A DNA stretch of 64,000 nt from Gammaproteobacteria bacterium (GCA_041395725.1 JAWKZW010000001.1:2418001-2482000), one strand, 5' to 3'. Positions 1 through 9,321 are shown, counted from the stretch's first letter. The notes: generated by a model not told the origin, from the sequence alone. Numbers and translations: made by a program.

Positions 1-1
1 T

Positions 2-3000
2 TATTTGCGTTCTGGATTTTTGTGGACGTTCAGTGCCTCGGGCAGCTCTCGCCACATTTACGATTTCAATCAGATACCAAACGCCGGGGGGATGGCCTGT
101 GGAGTAACTGAGTGCTTGTTCTGGGAAGGGGGTAAAAACGTAACAGTCTGGGAGCGCGCAAACCCCGCCACCTACACTGTTGTCAACCACACGACCGGGC
201 CATTAAATGGTGACAGTCGAGTGTATTCTAAGTTGCAGTATATCCCCGATTATGATGTCTACATCGGGGTCTCTAATATAAACCAGCCGGTACATCTGTA
301 TAAGGTCGCGGGTTCTGCTGCTAAATCGCCGGATTCTGAACCTGAACCTGAACCTGAACCTGAACCTGAACCGCAACCAGAACCCAAGCCAGAAACCAAA
401 CCAGAACCTAAACCAGAACCTAAACCAGAACCTAAACCTAAACCAGAATCTGAGGTAGTTGAGGCTACGGAACCGGATGAAGGTACCCAGGATTATGATC
501 TAGTATTGAACATTGAGGGCTCCGGCCCTTTCCACCTGGGGGTTGGTTTGCCCAAAGGGGTGGTGGATCAACCCGCTTACCCCAATGCGCAGGCAATTTG
601 TCGGGTACGGTGGAATGATGGCTCGTGCAAGTTTGCCGTTATTACGGGTTATTCAGGGGAGGGTGAGCCTGGGGAGGGTGAGCCTGCTGGTTCAACCGGC
701 ATTTCTGTTGATATTGATGGCCTAACGGTTGAACCGGGTACTGCGTTTTATACTGAACCTGGGCCATACTCGGTCGAGAGTTGGTATCGAGAAATGGCAG
801 GTGATTTTCTCGTTTTTTTTTACATTCAGGAATTCAGTCAAGGCGAGCGACACGTCACTATCGCTGTTGAAAACGGCTATGTGAATCTCAACACCGCGAA
901 AGCAGACTATAGTGCGACGGTGACGGTGGGGGATCAGTCAAAAACCTATCAGATTGCACACACTCGCAATACCCGTTGGATCGCGGAGTTTTACGAGGGG
1001 CAGTTTGCCAAGGCAAGGCAAGATGTCAATCAACTCATGGAGTCCGGGCTGGTGCCGACTTATCCGCTCAGCCCTGATGCCAAACCGGGCAGTTACCAGG
1101 TTTATGCGCCGATGGAAAAAGGCAACCACACGGCCAACATGGGGGCGGCCGGGTATCAGGCACAGATTGGTTTATTGCCTGAATGGGATGCGGCTTATTT
1201 AGCCAATCCGAGCGAGGAAGCTTTCGCATCTGTTGTTGCGAACGCCTACGCGATAGGAAGCTACAGGATCGTCTGGCGGGACGTCGATACTGGGGGAATT
1301 ATCGAACCAGTAAAATTTGGGAAATGGTCGGTACTTGGAGAAAACAAAGGCGGCGTAACGCAGCTCTGCGGGAATAATCTCTGTTGGGAGCGGGCGCACT
1401 TTCCGTCCACCGGATACCTCGCTTACTTGCTGACCGGGAATCCCGTCCACCTTGACACGCTAGGCCACACGGCAAGTACCTGTTACCTCGTGCAGACATG
1501 GGGGTATGGCGGAGGCATAGGCGAGGCCAGGCTGAACAAAGGGCAGACTCGTGGGCAAGCGTGGTGCTGGCGAGCATCGGGCATGTACGCGGCGATGACT
1601 GGCGACAGCAGCATCAAGAATCGGCTGGCCTACAACATGGCGCACTATGCGTCCAGAGCAGGCGACAACGAATTGGGCATCAGTTACTACACGGACGCTT
1701 ATGGCGCGGGCGTAATTGGACCTTGGCAGCAGAACTTTCGGGTGCAAACGCTCGGATTTCTGAGTGACATTGAGCCCCTGAATGACATGAGCGATCTGAT
1801 CGCTCTGCGAGACTTCAATTACAAATTTCCGGTCGGCTTGTTGCAGGACAGGTTCTGCCGAGCGGGTAAATACACTCTGCGCGTTGGTGGTTCCGACATG
1901 AGCGGGCTTGCATTCTGGGCATGGAATCAGATCGATCTGGGTAATCCTTGTGCAGGCGAACTGGAAGAGCCGAGCGCAACTGATTATTGGGCCAATTTAT
2001 TGCCCGCTATCAGTTATGCCGTTAAACATAAGGCGCAAGGAGCAGAAGAAGCGTGGGCGCGCGTGAAGGGTGCCAGCAATTTTGACTGGTGGATGGGGAG
2101 TTTCGATGAAAAACCGGTATGGGGAATTGCTTTTCCATCACAATTCATGGTGGAGACACCATCTGTAGAGAGTGCGTATGACAGTGCTGACTATTTACCT
2201 GGCTGGAGTTATGTTGGTGGTACTTGTATTGACACCAGGAACGCCGTATTGGCCATTGAATCGCTGGAGATACCTACGTTTGACGACGATGGGTGCAGGG
2301 TTGTAGCTGGACTCTGGCAGGATCCCTATACCGGCGAGTATTTCACAGATCCTGGCGATCTGGAAATTGACCATCTTGTTCCATTAAGGGAAGCCCACGA
2401 TAGTGGTGCAAAGTATTGGCTACAGGATCAGAAACTTGCCTATGCAAATGACTCTCTCCTTGCCGACGTTCTCGTCACGGTGAGCGCTAGCACTCACAGT
2501 TCCAAAGGACCTGACGATCCAGCGTTGTGGATGCCGCCTGACTCCGCATATCACTGTGAGTACGTTCGAGATTGGGTGGCAGTCAAGAATGCTTATGGTC
2601 TCGAGTTTGATGCAGCCGAGATTGATGCAATTGAATCGGTACTGAATGCCGACCTGCAACATGCTACGAGACCGACACAGGCCGGCGTCTACCTGGATGG
2701 TGAGAAATCTGCTGCAAACTTCTCACTGGGGTTAACCAGGGATGATGGCTGCGCCTATTATACGGACGCGACTACACAGAATTTATTAGACATTACGGTA
2801 TCCATCACGCCAGAAGTGCAACACCGTGGAAAGTCGCTCGATATCTTTTTGATAGCTCAGGTTGGGGAGCAGCTTTATTCAGTTTCACCGACCAGAGAGC
2901 TGATACCGATCATAGCGGATCTGGAACAGCTAATCGTATTTGACAGCCTTGTATTGTGGGAGACATACGACTTCACGCTTTCCAAGGGATACTTTGAAAT

Positions 3001-3094
3001 GCCAATAGATTTGCAAATTTTTGTTGCATACTGGCCGGATGGTGGCGAATTAGTCTATACACCCGTACCGACCAGGTTGAACATCTACAACTAA
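2..3094 (+). CDS. Large secreted multidomain protein with HNH/DUF1524-like domain (5' truncated)
   Basis: The reading frame is open to the left edge, so the N-terminus and any signal peptide lie outside the window; the first possible start inside is a TTG at 5, which I do not believe. Numbering from there, residues 1-105 look like the last blades of a beta-propeller or lectin-like domain (ending YIPDYDVYIGV...VHLYKV). Residues about 108-150 are a Pro/Glu/Lys linker. Residues about 160-745 mix beta-rich segments with an alpha-rich, Trp/Gly-rich part (RGQAWCWRASGMYAAMTGD) like the alpha/alpha-toroid of polysaccharide-acting enzymes; this is inference only. Residues about 758-885 match the HNH/DUF1524 fold: GLWQDPYTGEYFTDPGDLE, then IDHLVPLREAH, SSKGPDDPALWMPP and WVAVKNAYGL. 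A final beta domain of about 130 residues ends the protein. The family's usual Asn in (S)ANRSKG reads His here (STHSSKG). It converges on a glycosyltransferase. Function unknown; location beside the polysaccharide locus suggests an extracellular role. Confidence 0.75.
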   Translation, partial: YLRSGFLWTFSASGSSRHIYDFNQIPNAGGMACGVTECLFWEGGKNVTVWERANPATYTVVNHTTGPLNGDSRVYSKLQYIPDYDVYIGVSNINQPVHLYKVAGSAAKSPDSEPEPEPEPEPEPQPEPKPETKPEPKPEPKPEPKPKPESEVVEATEPDEGTQDYDLVLNIEGSGPFHLGVGLPKGVVDQPAYPNAQAICRVRWNDGSCKFAVITGYSGEGEPGEGEPAGSTGISVDIDGLTVEPGTAFYTEPGPYSVESWYREMAGDFLVFFYIQEFSQGERHVTIAVENGYVNLNTAKADYSATVTVGDQSKTYQIAHTRNTRWIAEFYEGQFAKARQDVNQLMESGLVPTYPLSPDAKPGSYQVYAPMEKGNHTANMGAAGYQAQIGLLPEWDAAYLANPSEEAFASVVANAYAIGSYRIVWRDVDTGGIIEPVKFGKWSVLGENKGGVTQLCGNNLCWERAHFPSTGYLAYLLTGNPVHLDTLGHTASTCYLVQTWGYGGGIGEARLNKGQTRGQAWCWRASGMYAAMTGDSSIKNRLAYNMAHYASRAGDNELGISYYTDAYGAGVIGPWQQNFRVQTLGFLSDIEPLNDMSDLIALRDFNYKFPVGLLQDRFCRAGKYTLRVGGSDMSGLAFWAWNQIDLGNPCAGELEEPSATDYWANLLPAISYAVKHKAQGAEEAWARVKGASNFDWWMGSFDEKPVWGIAFPSQFMVETPSVESAYDSADYLPGWSYVGGTCIDTRNAVLAIESLEIPTFDDDGCRVVAGLWQDPYTGEYFTDPGDLEIDHLVPLREAHDSGAKYWLQDQKLAYANDSLLADVLVTVSASTHSSKGPDDPALWMPPDSAYHCEYVRDWVAVKNAYGLEFDAAEIDAIESVLNADLQHATRPTQAGVYLDGEKSAANFSLGLTRDDGCAYYTDATTQNLLDITVSITPEVQHRGKSLDIFLIAQVGEQLYSVSPTRELIPIIADLEQLIVFDSLVLWETYDFTLSKGYFEMPIDLQIFVAYWPDGGELVYTPVPTRLNIYN
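338..452 (+). repeat. In-frame PEP/KPEP linker repeat
   Basis: Six-base units (cctgaa, later ccagaa or cctaaa) are repeated in tandem and encode an alternating Pro-Glu, then Pro-Glu-Pro-Lys, linker between two folded domains of the secreted protein. The unit length keeps the frame, so copy-number change would alter only linker length. The switch from Pro-Glu to Lys-containing units makes the linker change from acidic to mixed charge along its length. Confidence 0.9.
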
Positions 3095-3185
3095 TTTGAA
3101 GTGGTGGCAAAATACTTCAAGAGGCAGCGTGATCGTTCACATTTTCAATGTCTGAACGAGTCTTCGGTGATCCTGCAATGCCAGA

Positions 3186-4241
3186 TCAGCGGGCTGAAAT
3201 TTCCCTATAGAAGGCCCCCAGCCGATTGGCTATCACTTCAAGGGATAGGTTGTTCAGCGCATATTGACGATTGAATTCACCCATTTCCTTTCTTTTCTCC
3301 GGTCGATCCAATAATTCTTTAATGTCAGAGGCAATCTCGGCGATGGTCTGTTGCTTATGCAATAACAGTGCACCCTCTTCCTTCAAATAGTCTGTTATTC
3401 CACCACATGCGGTGCAGGCGACAGGTATCCCGCAAGCCATCATCTCCAGCACCGCATTGTTTGCAGTGCAGTCTATTAGCGACATGAAGCCAAGAGAAGA
3501 GTTCTGGTAGAGTTCGCGGAGTTCTTCGTCAGAAATATTATCAAGTAAGTTAACATTGACAAAGTCTTTGAATGGTTCACGCTCATACCGCGGTATTAAC
3601 AAATTAAATTCAATACTGTCTTGTCCGACAAGCTCATTAAGATGCTGAATAACTTCCAACAGCATCTTCATATCCCGCAAGGTACCGCCAACGCTGATAA
3701 TACTGAATCTCTTATCGACAGCTATCGTTCTACTTGATGGCATGAAAAAATCTGTATCAACATGATGTGGAATGACATGAATTTTGTCAGCGGGCAAGTA
3801 CCTTTCGAACCAGCCCCGCTGGCTTTCTGACATGAGGATGACGGCATCGAGATGGTCCAATACTGCGTGATTCACTCTTTCATCAAGTCTGGATGGCGGG
3901 TAATGATAGGTTGCAACTACCTTTTTGTTCTTGTGCTGCCACATGGGAGTAAAAAAGTAGGTATCTTCGCCATAAATAAAATGACATAAACCAGGTTTAC
4001 TCGACATAGTAGTGGATAGTGCAGTCAACTCAGGGATCAGACCCTCGTCTCCCACCTGTTGAGGCCTGAGAATGTGAAGGCGCCACCTGATGGCTCTAGG
4101 CAGGAATTTCGTTATCAGTGTGCTTAGCACGCCACCCTCTGCTTTCGGATACTCCATATATTCGAACACCGAACTATAACCTGAATGCTTTGCGTGGTGT
4201 TTTATCCGCCTATGTACGATATATGTCTGATTTGATTTCAT
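3186..4241 (-). CDS. Glycosyltransferase, GT4-like (family 1)
   Basis: A 351-residue cytoplasmic glycosyltransferase of the GT-B fold, expected to add a sugar from a nucleotide donor to a lipid-linked glycan. The C-terminal half shows the usual family 1 pattern: VDTDFFMPS after the inter-domain linker, a strand-turn around IISVGGTL, then NAVLEMMACGIPVACTACGG, which holds the donor-binding Glu region. The ATG start at 4241 is the first in frame. It is the last gene of a minus-strand set with the 2OG oxygenase, acyltransferase and aminotransferase, although 150 bases separate it from the oxygenase, so it may have its own promoter. Acceptor and sugar cannot be read from the sequence. Confidence 0.8.
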   Translation of the reverse strand: MKSNQTYIVHRRIKHHAKHSGYSSVFEYMEYPKAEGGVLSTLITKFLPRAIRWRLHILRPQQVGDEGLIPELTALSTTMSSKPGLCHFIYGEDTYFFTPMWQHKNKKVVATYHYPPSRLDERVNHAVLDHLDAVILMSESQRGWFERYLPADKIHVIPHHVDTDFFMPSSRTIAVDKRFSIISVGGTLRDMKMLLEVIQHLNELVGQDSIEFNLLIPRYEREPFKDFVNVNLLDNISDEELRELYQNSSLGFMSLIDCTANNAVLEMMACGIPVACTACGGITDYLKEEGALLLHKQQTIAEIASDIKELLDRPEKRKEMGEFNRQYALNNLSLEVIANRLGAFYREISAR

Positions 4242-4393
4242 TTTCTGTCACTGTTTATTCAGTCAGAGTGGCTATCAATTCCACAGCGTGTGGATAGACG
4301 ACTTGCAATTGCTCTCGCCGTTCTGGTCCGACGCGCTGCCTGCTAAAATACGGACTCAGCAGGTACCTGGTAGAACAAAGCGGCTCCCCTTCG

Positions 4394-5293
4394 TTACAGG
4401 TAATTTGCTAAACGCCATATTACAGGTTGCTCTTCCATCCATATTTTTAGTCTATTTTTTGGTGTATGAATAACCTCGAACAGGCCTTCACCTTTAAGGT
4501 TAAACAAGTCACCGGTAAAATTAATGTGTCTGCGCGGGACAGGCGTTGCTGTTCGGGGAGAGACTGCATGGATGGATCTCTCGGAATTTATAAAGAAAAC
4601 CAGTGTGTTCGCTTCATATTCAGCTGTTGAAACCACATCGACCTTGCCATCAACTACCTCCATTGGCGGTTTATCAACTCTTATTCTGTTCTTTCCGGGA
4701 TACAGATCGGCCTCGTTCTTGGCCTTGCATACATCCAGATTGCTCCCGTCAGAATCGTCCTCATCGCTTCTAAAGTAGAGCAAGGCTGCATACAATTCAG
4801 TGGGCCGGTCTACGTGGGGGCCCCTTACGGCGCGAACTTGTTCTGTAAAATTAACGTAGAACTGACATTCCATCGATAAATCTGCTTCATGGTTTTCTGG
4901 ATTCTTGGCAGCGCCCGTTCTTCGCCGGCTGCAACTGAGTGCTTCAAGTTTTTTACCTAACTCGGCTTCTAATCCCGGGTGAGTCTTTTTTATAGTGCTT
5001 TCAAACACGCGCAATATATCCTGGAAAAACGAAGCAGATGTATGGTATTCCATAAATTCTCGCCACAACGGGCTCACTTTTTCATTCTCACAGGCAAGTA
5101 TTGCCGGGTAATCAAACCATGTGTCTTTTTTTTCTCTTCCGTTCAGGACAATGTCGACGCCTGGCTGCTCTGCTTTCAATTGCTGAAATATCTCTTTATC
5201 CAGAGCATTCTTTATAACCAAATGTGGATAAGGCTCCAGAATCACGTCTTCTTCGGCCGCATTGGATAGTATACTTAGCCTCGGGTTTCTCAT
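4394..5293 (-). CDS. 2OG-Fe(II) oxygenase family protein
   Basis: A protein of about 299 residues that probably hydroxylates a small molecule or glycan-bound group using 2-oxoglutarate, Fe(II) and oxygen. The visible active-site pattern is HVD (first His and Asp of the facial triad) in RGPHVDRPTELYAALLYF, a distal His in ERSIHAVSPR, and an Arg a few residues later (PRRHINFTG) suited to bind 2-oxoglutarate. Two starts are possible: 5323 has a poor ribosome site, while the ATG at 5293 is preceded by AAGGAAC at good spacing, so I chose 5293. The gene follows the acyltransferase by about 50 bases on the same strand. Related oxygenases occur in surface-polysaccharide clusters; the substrate here is unknown. 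Confidence 0.75.
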   Translation of the reverse strand: MRNPRLSILSNAAEEDVILEPYPHLVIKNALDKEIFQQLKAEQPGVDIVLNGREKKDTWFDYPAILACENEKVSPLWREFMEYHTSASFFQDILRVFESTIKKTHPGLEAELGKKLEALSCSRRRTGAAKNPENHEADLSMECQFYVNFTEQVRAVRGPHVDRPTELYAALLYFRSDEDDSDGSNLDVCKAKNEADLYPGKNRIRVDKPPMEVVDGKVDVVSTAEYEANTLVFFINSERSIHAVSPRTATPVPRRHINFTGDLFNLKGEGLFEVIHTPKNRLKIWMEEQPVIWRLANYL

Positions 5294-5343
5294 CGCAAGT
5301 TCCTTATTGGGCTTATACTTCATATCGGAAAACTCACTAACAA

Positions 5344-6333
5344 TTACTTGAATTTCGATATAAACCTGGACAGGTAGTTAACATGGTACATTTGTCTAAA
5401 GTTGCTGCTCCACTTTTTATGCCATTCCATTACTTTTCCGTAAAACTCTATGCTTTTGAAGCGTTTATGATTAAAGAATTCTTCAAAATAGACTTTGCGC
5501 ATCAAAAGTGCGGGTGAGCTGGAATTGTACGTTTCATCGTAAGTGGTCTTCAGGATAATAAACGTTTCGCCATCGTCGATACACAGGTCAACTGCCGCAA
5601 CTTTCCCGTTGAGAAGAAGTTGGTATACTCTGGCATTGTTTGATGTAGCAAACTCACCGAGCAGTTTTGTGTAGAATCTGCCCTGGGCGTTGCTTATGCT
5701 GACGGCGGTCCCTGCAGTTTGCTTCCAGCCAGCAGATTCAATCTCCCCATATTGCCTTACTGCATCTTTCATATCCTCAGGGCTGGTTATCTCAATAACC
5801 TGCATTTCTATGCCGGCCTTGTTCAATCTGTTCCGCTGCTTGTTTAAGTTGTGTCGTAAGTTCTTTCCCCTGCCTGACCAATAGGCTTCCCAGTCACTGC
5901 CGATACTGATCTTTGCTGTCTGAATATAGTCTACCGTTCTTAAGCGCTTCGAAGGCGGGGGTCTCACTAATAATTCTGGATCCTGCTGGGTTATGCCAAA
6001 TAACAGGCAGATTCCAGGAATAGATGTTTGGAGCGTGTCTAATAATTCGTCAATTGAATAGCTACTGTCGTGAAGCCAATATCCCAAAGGGCTTTGTGAA
6101 GCCTGAAATGTCTCCCAGGACCCCATTTTCTTTCTAAAAATAATTGCTATTGCGATGATGCCCTTGTCAACCTGACAGACAGCGATTTTCTCTGAACCAC
6201 TGGAGAAAAATTCAATACAGGGTTCGACAAACCGTAAGTCTAATAATGGCGTTTTTGGACCTGCAAGATTCAGCTTTTTCCAATCTTCACGAAAGTCACT
6301 GAATTGCGTTATAGGGTGGAAAGACCACTTCAT
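5344..6333 (-). CDS. GNAT/FemAB-like acyltransferase
   Basis: A 329-residue protein of the BioF2-like/FemAB acetyltransferase superfamily. Features visible are the basic loop SGRGKNLRHNLNKQRNRL, typical of the first GNAT-like half, and a second half with strands LLLNGKVAAVDLCI and FIILKTTYDETY ending in SPALLMRKVYFEEFF. Such proteins transfer acyl or aminoacyl groups to cell-wall or polysaccharide precursors. The start at 6333 is supported by GGAAGC a few bases upstream, and the gap to the preceding aminotransferase is only 16 bases, so the two are almost certainly co-transcribed. This suggests that it acylates the amino group made by that aminotransferase, but this is inference. It is distinct from the XrtA-type FemAB protein at 30389-31441. 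Confidence 0.75.
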   Translation of the reverse strand: MKWSFHPITQFSDFREDWKKLNLAGPKTPLLDLRFVEPCIEFFSSGSEKIAVCQVDKGIIAIAIIFRKKMGSWETFQASQSPLGYWLHDSSYSIDELLDTLQTSIPGICLLFGITQQDPELLVRPPPSKRLRTVDYIQTAKISIGSDWEAYWSGRGKNLRHNLNKQRNRLNKAGIEMQVIEITSPEDMKDAVRQYGEIESAGWKQTAGTAVSISNAQGRFYTKLLGEFATSNNARVYQLLLNGKVAAVDLCIDDGETFIILKTTYDETYNSSSPALLMRKVYFEEFFNHKRFKSIEFYGKVMEWHKKWSSNFRQMYHVNYLSRFISKFK

Positions 6334-6349
6334 TAGAGCTTCCAGATTT

Positions 6350-7537
6350 CTACGGGTTGTTTATGATGATTTCTGCAATCAAGTCTGTCATCCAGTCAAT
6401 TTCCGATTCCGTCAGTACCTGATGGCAGGGAAATTGAAAGACTGTCTTTGAGAGATGAACGCTGTTAGAGCAGGTAGCTTCATCAACTCCATCCCAAAGA
6501 AATTCACCGAATCTGATAATAGGCACGCCCCTGGTTTTCATCGGATAAAAGACGCCGTGCGGATTCTTCACTTTTAGCGGGTAAACATAGGGTACAACAT
6601 GCGCCGGTAGCTCTTTATAGAGCGGCTCACAATTTGGCAAGTTCGACAGTTTCTCGTGAATGCGCAGATAGTTGCGCCTTCGACCTTCGACTATTTTTTT
6701 GTGATTGCTGTGATTCATAAGATAGCGCGAAAATCTGGACATGCTCTTGTTTAGCCAGTTCGCGTCAAGCCCGTATCCACCGTCAGATGATCCGGGGGCC
6801 AGAGAAGCGCTTCCGCTGGAATATGCGCGTCGTTTTTTAAAACGTCTCCATACCAAGTCCTTTAATTTCAAGGGTGGTTTCAAGAAAAAACCTATTGAAT
6901 TGAGGCGACCGTAGCCAAGGGATTTTTCAACGGTGTTCAGGAAAGACTTTATTTCGAACCCTCGACCCGCACTGGTTATTGCAGGAATCTTTACTGGATT
7001 TCTGGATGCCAGGCACCCTCCATCATAGACCGGGAAAAACTTCATAATACTCGCTATAGCGTAGTCGCCGATTGTTCCGATCGAGCGGGATCCGGCTGTT
7101 CCAAAAAAGGCGTGGGCGCAGTCTTCAATCAGGACGATGCCGCGCTCATTGCACAGTTCGCGGACAGGCTGTAAATCCTGGGGAAAGCCAAAATAGTGTG
7201 TAACCAATATTGCCTTTACATCGGAATTGGACTTTTCTACCAGATCTTGCAGGTCGATAGTAGTATCTTCGTTCACGCGATAAAAAACCGGTTCAGCACG
7301 GACCTGAATAACAGGTTCTATCATTGAGCTGCAATGGTAGGCGGGCACCAGTACGGCGTCACCATGGCCAACTTTCGCGTCTGTTAATGCCAAAGTGATC
7401 GCTATGCGACCGCTGGTTACAAACACGTTGTGGTTTGCGTCCAGTATCGATGGGAAATCTGGAGCTTGTCGTTTAAGGCTAAACGTGCTTTTTGACAAGA
7501 CTGCCTGGGTAGGTATTTTAGGTTTCGGGAAATCCAT
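6350..7537 (-). CDS. DegT/DnrJ/EryC1/StrS-type sugar aminotransferase
   Basis: A 395-residue PLP enzyme of the DegT family, which makes amino sugars from keto-sugar nucleotides. Visible marks are the N-terminal SGRIAITLAL segment, VPAYHCSSMIEPV, the PLP-contacting Asp139 in IEDCAHAFFG, and Lys166 in IASIMKFFPVYDGG at the position of the Schiff-base lysine. The longer frame would start at a TTG at 7555; the ATG at 7537 (MDFPKPK) is the more natural start. It is the first gene of the minus-strand cassette and is divergent from the glycosyltransferase at 7800. Some family members act on non-sugar carbonyl substrates, so amino sugar formation is likely rather than proven. Confidence 0.82.
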   Translation of the reverse strand: MDFPKPKIPTQAVLSKSTFSLKRQAPDFPSILDANHNVFVTSGRIAITLALTDAKVGHGDAVLVPAYHCSSMIEPVIQVRAEPVFYRVNEDTTIDLQDLVEKSNSDVKAILVTHYFGFPQDLQPVRELCNERGIVLIEDCAHAFFGTAGSRSIGTIGDYAIASIMKFFPVYDGGCLASRNPVKIPAITSAGRGFEIKSFLNTVEKSLGYGRLNSIGFFLKPPLKLKDLVWRRFKKRRAYSSGSASLAPGSSDGGYGLDANWLNKSMSRFSRYLMNHSNHKKIVEGRRRNYLRIHEKLSNLPNCEPLYKELPAHVVPYVYPLKVKNPHGVFYPMKTRGVPIIRFGEFLWDGVDEATCSNSVHLSKTVFQFPCHQVLTESEIDWMTDLIAEIIINNP

Positions 7538-7799
7538 TTTCGTTCTTGAAATCAAAGCCTAGGATTGGGCAGGCAATATAGCCAGTAGTCTCAATAGCCG
7601 CCTGGTTTGCTCAAGTTATGGTTCTATCGTTGTTGGGTTAGGAAATCAGAAGTCAAAAGCCGTACACTTTAATTAATATATTAATACTGGCGTATTTTTC
7701 CCTGATTCTTGGCTCGGAAAGCCGCTATAATATGAGAACTTTCATGTAATTACGAGATATTTGGTGCGAAATTGACTAGCCAGGGCGGAATACCTTGAA
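7538..7799. promoter_or_regulatory. Divergent intergenic promoter region
   Basis: This spacer separates the minus-strand aminotransferase cassette from the plus-strand glycosyltransferase/ACP operon, so it must hold promoters for both. It is strongly AT-rich around 7668-7690. A perfect TATAAT lies at 7726-7731 on the plus strand, about 70 bases before the ATG at 7800. No good -35 sits 16-18 bases upstream, so it may depend on an activator or be fortuitous. Confidence 0.4.
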
Positions 7800-9041
7800 A
7801 TGAAGAGGGTTTTACTCATTGCCTATCACTACCCGCCTGTTGGTGCGAGCAGTGGCGTGCACAGGACATTGAAGTTCTCGCAATACCTGAGAGACTTTGG
7901 TTGGGAGCCGATTGTTTTGACGGTGCACCCAAGAGCCTACGAGCGTGTCAGCGACAATCAACTTAAGGATATACCACCTGATTTGGTTGTTAAGCGAGCA
8001 TTCGGATTGGATACAGCGCGGCAGTTAGCCCTGGGAGGACGCTATTGGGGTGCACTGGCATTGCCGGACCGATGGGTGAGTTGGTGGCTGGGTGGTATTT
8101 TCTCTGGCAACTCATTGATCCGTAAGTATAATCCAGATGTCATATGGTCTACTTATCCTATTGCCACAGCCCATATGATTGGCAGATCGCTTCATCGCAG
8201 CAGTAATATTCCCTGGGTGGCTGATTTCAGAGATTCGATGACGGAGGAACATTATCCGCCGGGCAGGGTTAAATGGAATATGTATCGCGGCATTGAGAAA
8301 GATGCAGTGAATATGGCCGCCAGGGTTGTATTTACCACGCCGGGTACCCGGGAGATGTACTCTGAGCGCTACCCTGAGGTCCCAGCAGACAGATGGACAG
8401 TGATTGAAAACGGATTCGATGAAGACAATTTTGCTGCCGCGGAAGACCCAGTATCCTCGCAAACGACTCCTTCAGAGAAACTGACCCTGCTTCACAGCGG
8501 ATTGTTGTATCCGTCCGAACGTGATCCAACCCAGTTCTTTCAGGCGTTGTCGGAGCTCAAAAACGAAGGTGCTATCGATGGCAATAGACTAGGAATTGTA
8601 TTGAGGGCTAGTGGTCATGAAAATATTTTTCAACCCATGCTGGAGCGATATGAGATTGCTGATATTGTCGAACTGGCTCCGCCGCTTCCATACAGCGATG
8701 CTTTGAAAGAAATGTTGAACGCAGATGGGCTTCTATTGTTCCAGGCATCAAATTGTAATCATCAGATTCCGGCAAAGATCTATGAATACTTTCGCGCAAA
8801 GCGGCCAATTTTTGCGCTGACCGACCCATCTGGCGACACGGCGAGGACGATTATCGAGTCGGGCATAGATACACTGGTTCCCCTGGATTCTTGTGGGGAA
8901 ATTAAGTCAGGATTGGTTGATTTTATACAAAGATTGAAGAATGGAAGCGCTCCACTGGCAACGGAAGCGGTGATTTATTCGCACTCGAGGAAGGCCAGGA
9001 CAGAACAGTTGGCGAAACTGCTGAATGCAGTGGTTGAATAA
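7800..9041 (+). CDS. Glycosyltransferase, GT4-like
   Basis: A 413-residue GT-B glycosyltransferase. The N-terminus MKRVLLIAYHYPPVGASSGV is the usual first strand and glycine loop, WVADFRDSM marks the centre of the N-terminal domain, ENGFDEDNF sits at the domain junction, and QIPAKIYEYFRAKRPIFALT gives the donor-binding helix with its conserved Glu. The start is well placed and begins the plus-strand operon that goes on with the acyl carrier protein (26-base gap) and the two hydrolases. Close relatives are regular members of exosortase A polysaccharide loci. The sugar it transfers is unknown. Confidence 0.82.
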   Translation: MKRVLLIAYHYPPVGASSGVHRTLKFSQYLRDFGWEPIVLTVHPRAYERVSDNQLKDIPPDLVVKRAFGLDTARQLALGGRYWGALALPDRWVSWWLGGIFSGNSLIRKYNPDVIWSTYPIATAHMIGRSLHRSSNIPWVADFRDSMTEEHYPPGRVKWNMYRGIEKDAVNMAARVVFTTPGTREMYSERYPEVPADRWTVIENGFDEDNFAAAEDPVSSQTTPSEKLTLLHSGLLYPSERDPTQFFQALSELKNEGAIDGNRLGIVLRASGHENIFQPMLERYEIADIVELAPPLPYSDALKEMLNADGLLLFQASNCNHQIPAKIYEYFRAKRPIFALTDPSGDTARTIIESGIDTLVPLDSCGEIKSGLVDFIQRLKNGSAPLATEAVIYSHSRKARTEQLAKLLNAVVE

Positions 9042-9067
9042 GTTAGTTGAAGTCTGAAAGGTGATAA

Positions 9068-9319
9068 ATGACAACGATTGATGAAGTGAGACAGGTATTA
9101 AGAGATGTGCTTCAGCTTGGTGATAAAGCGAGTACATTGACGATGGATACAAGCTTGTTGGGGGGCATTCCAGAATTTGACTCCATGGCGGTCGTAGGGG
9201 TGATAACTGCTCTCGAAGAAACTTACGGTTTTGTTGTGGACGATGATGAAATTGATGCGGAAGTATTTGAAACGGTAGGGAGTTTAGTAGAATTTGTAGA
9301 CAGCAAACTTAATTCCTGA
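9068..9319 (+). CDS. Acyl carrier protein
   Basis: An 83-residue acidic helical carrier protein. The phosphopantetheine site is Ser39 in IPEFDSMAVVGVI, with the usual helix II start after the serine. It would carry an acyl or aminoacyl thioester for a neighbouring enzyme. A GGTGATAA stretch just before the ATG could serve as ribosome site. It lies between a glycosyltransferase and exosortase A-associated hydrolase 2, starting two bases before that gene's GTG, an arrangement that recurs in XrtA loci. It is not the fatty-acid-synthesis ACP, whose gene normally sits in a fab cluster. The likely loading enzyme is the acyl-CoA ligase at 38500-40095. Confidence 0.9.
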   Translation: MTTIDEVRQVLRDVLQLGDKASTLTMDTSLLGGIPEFDSMAVVGVITALEETYGFVVDDDEIDAEVFETVGSLVEFVDSKLNS

Positions 9320-9321
9320 GC

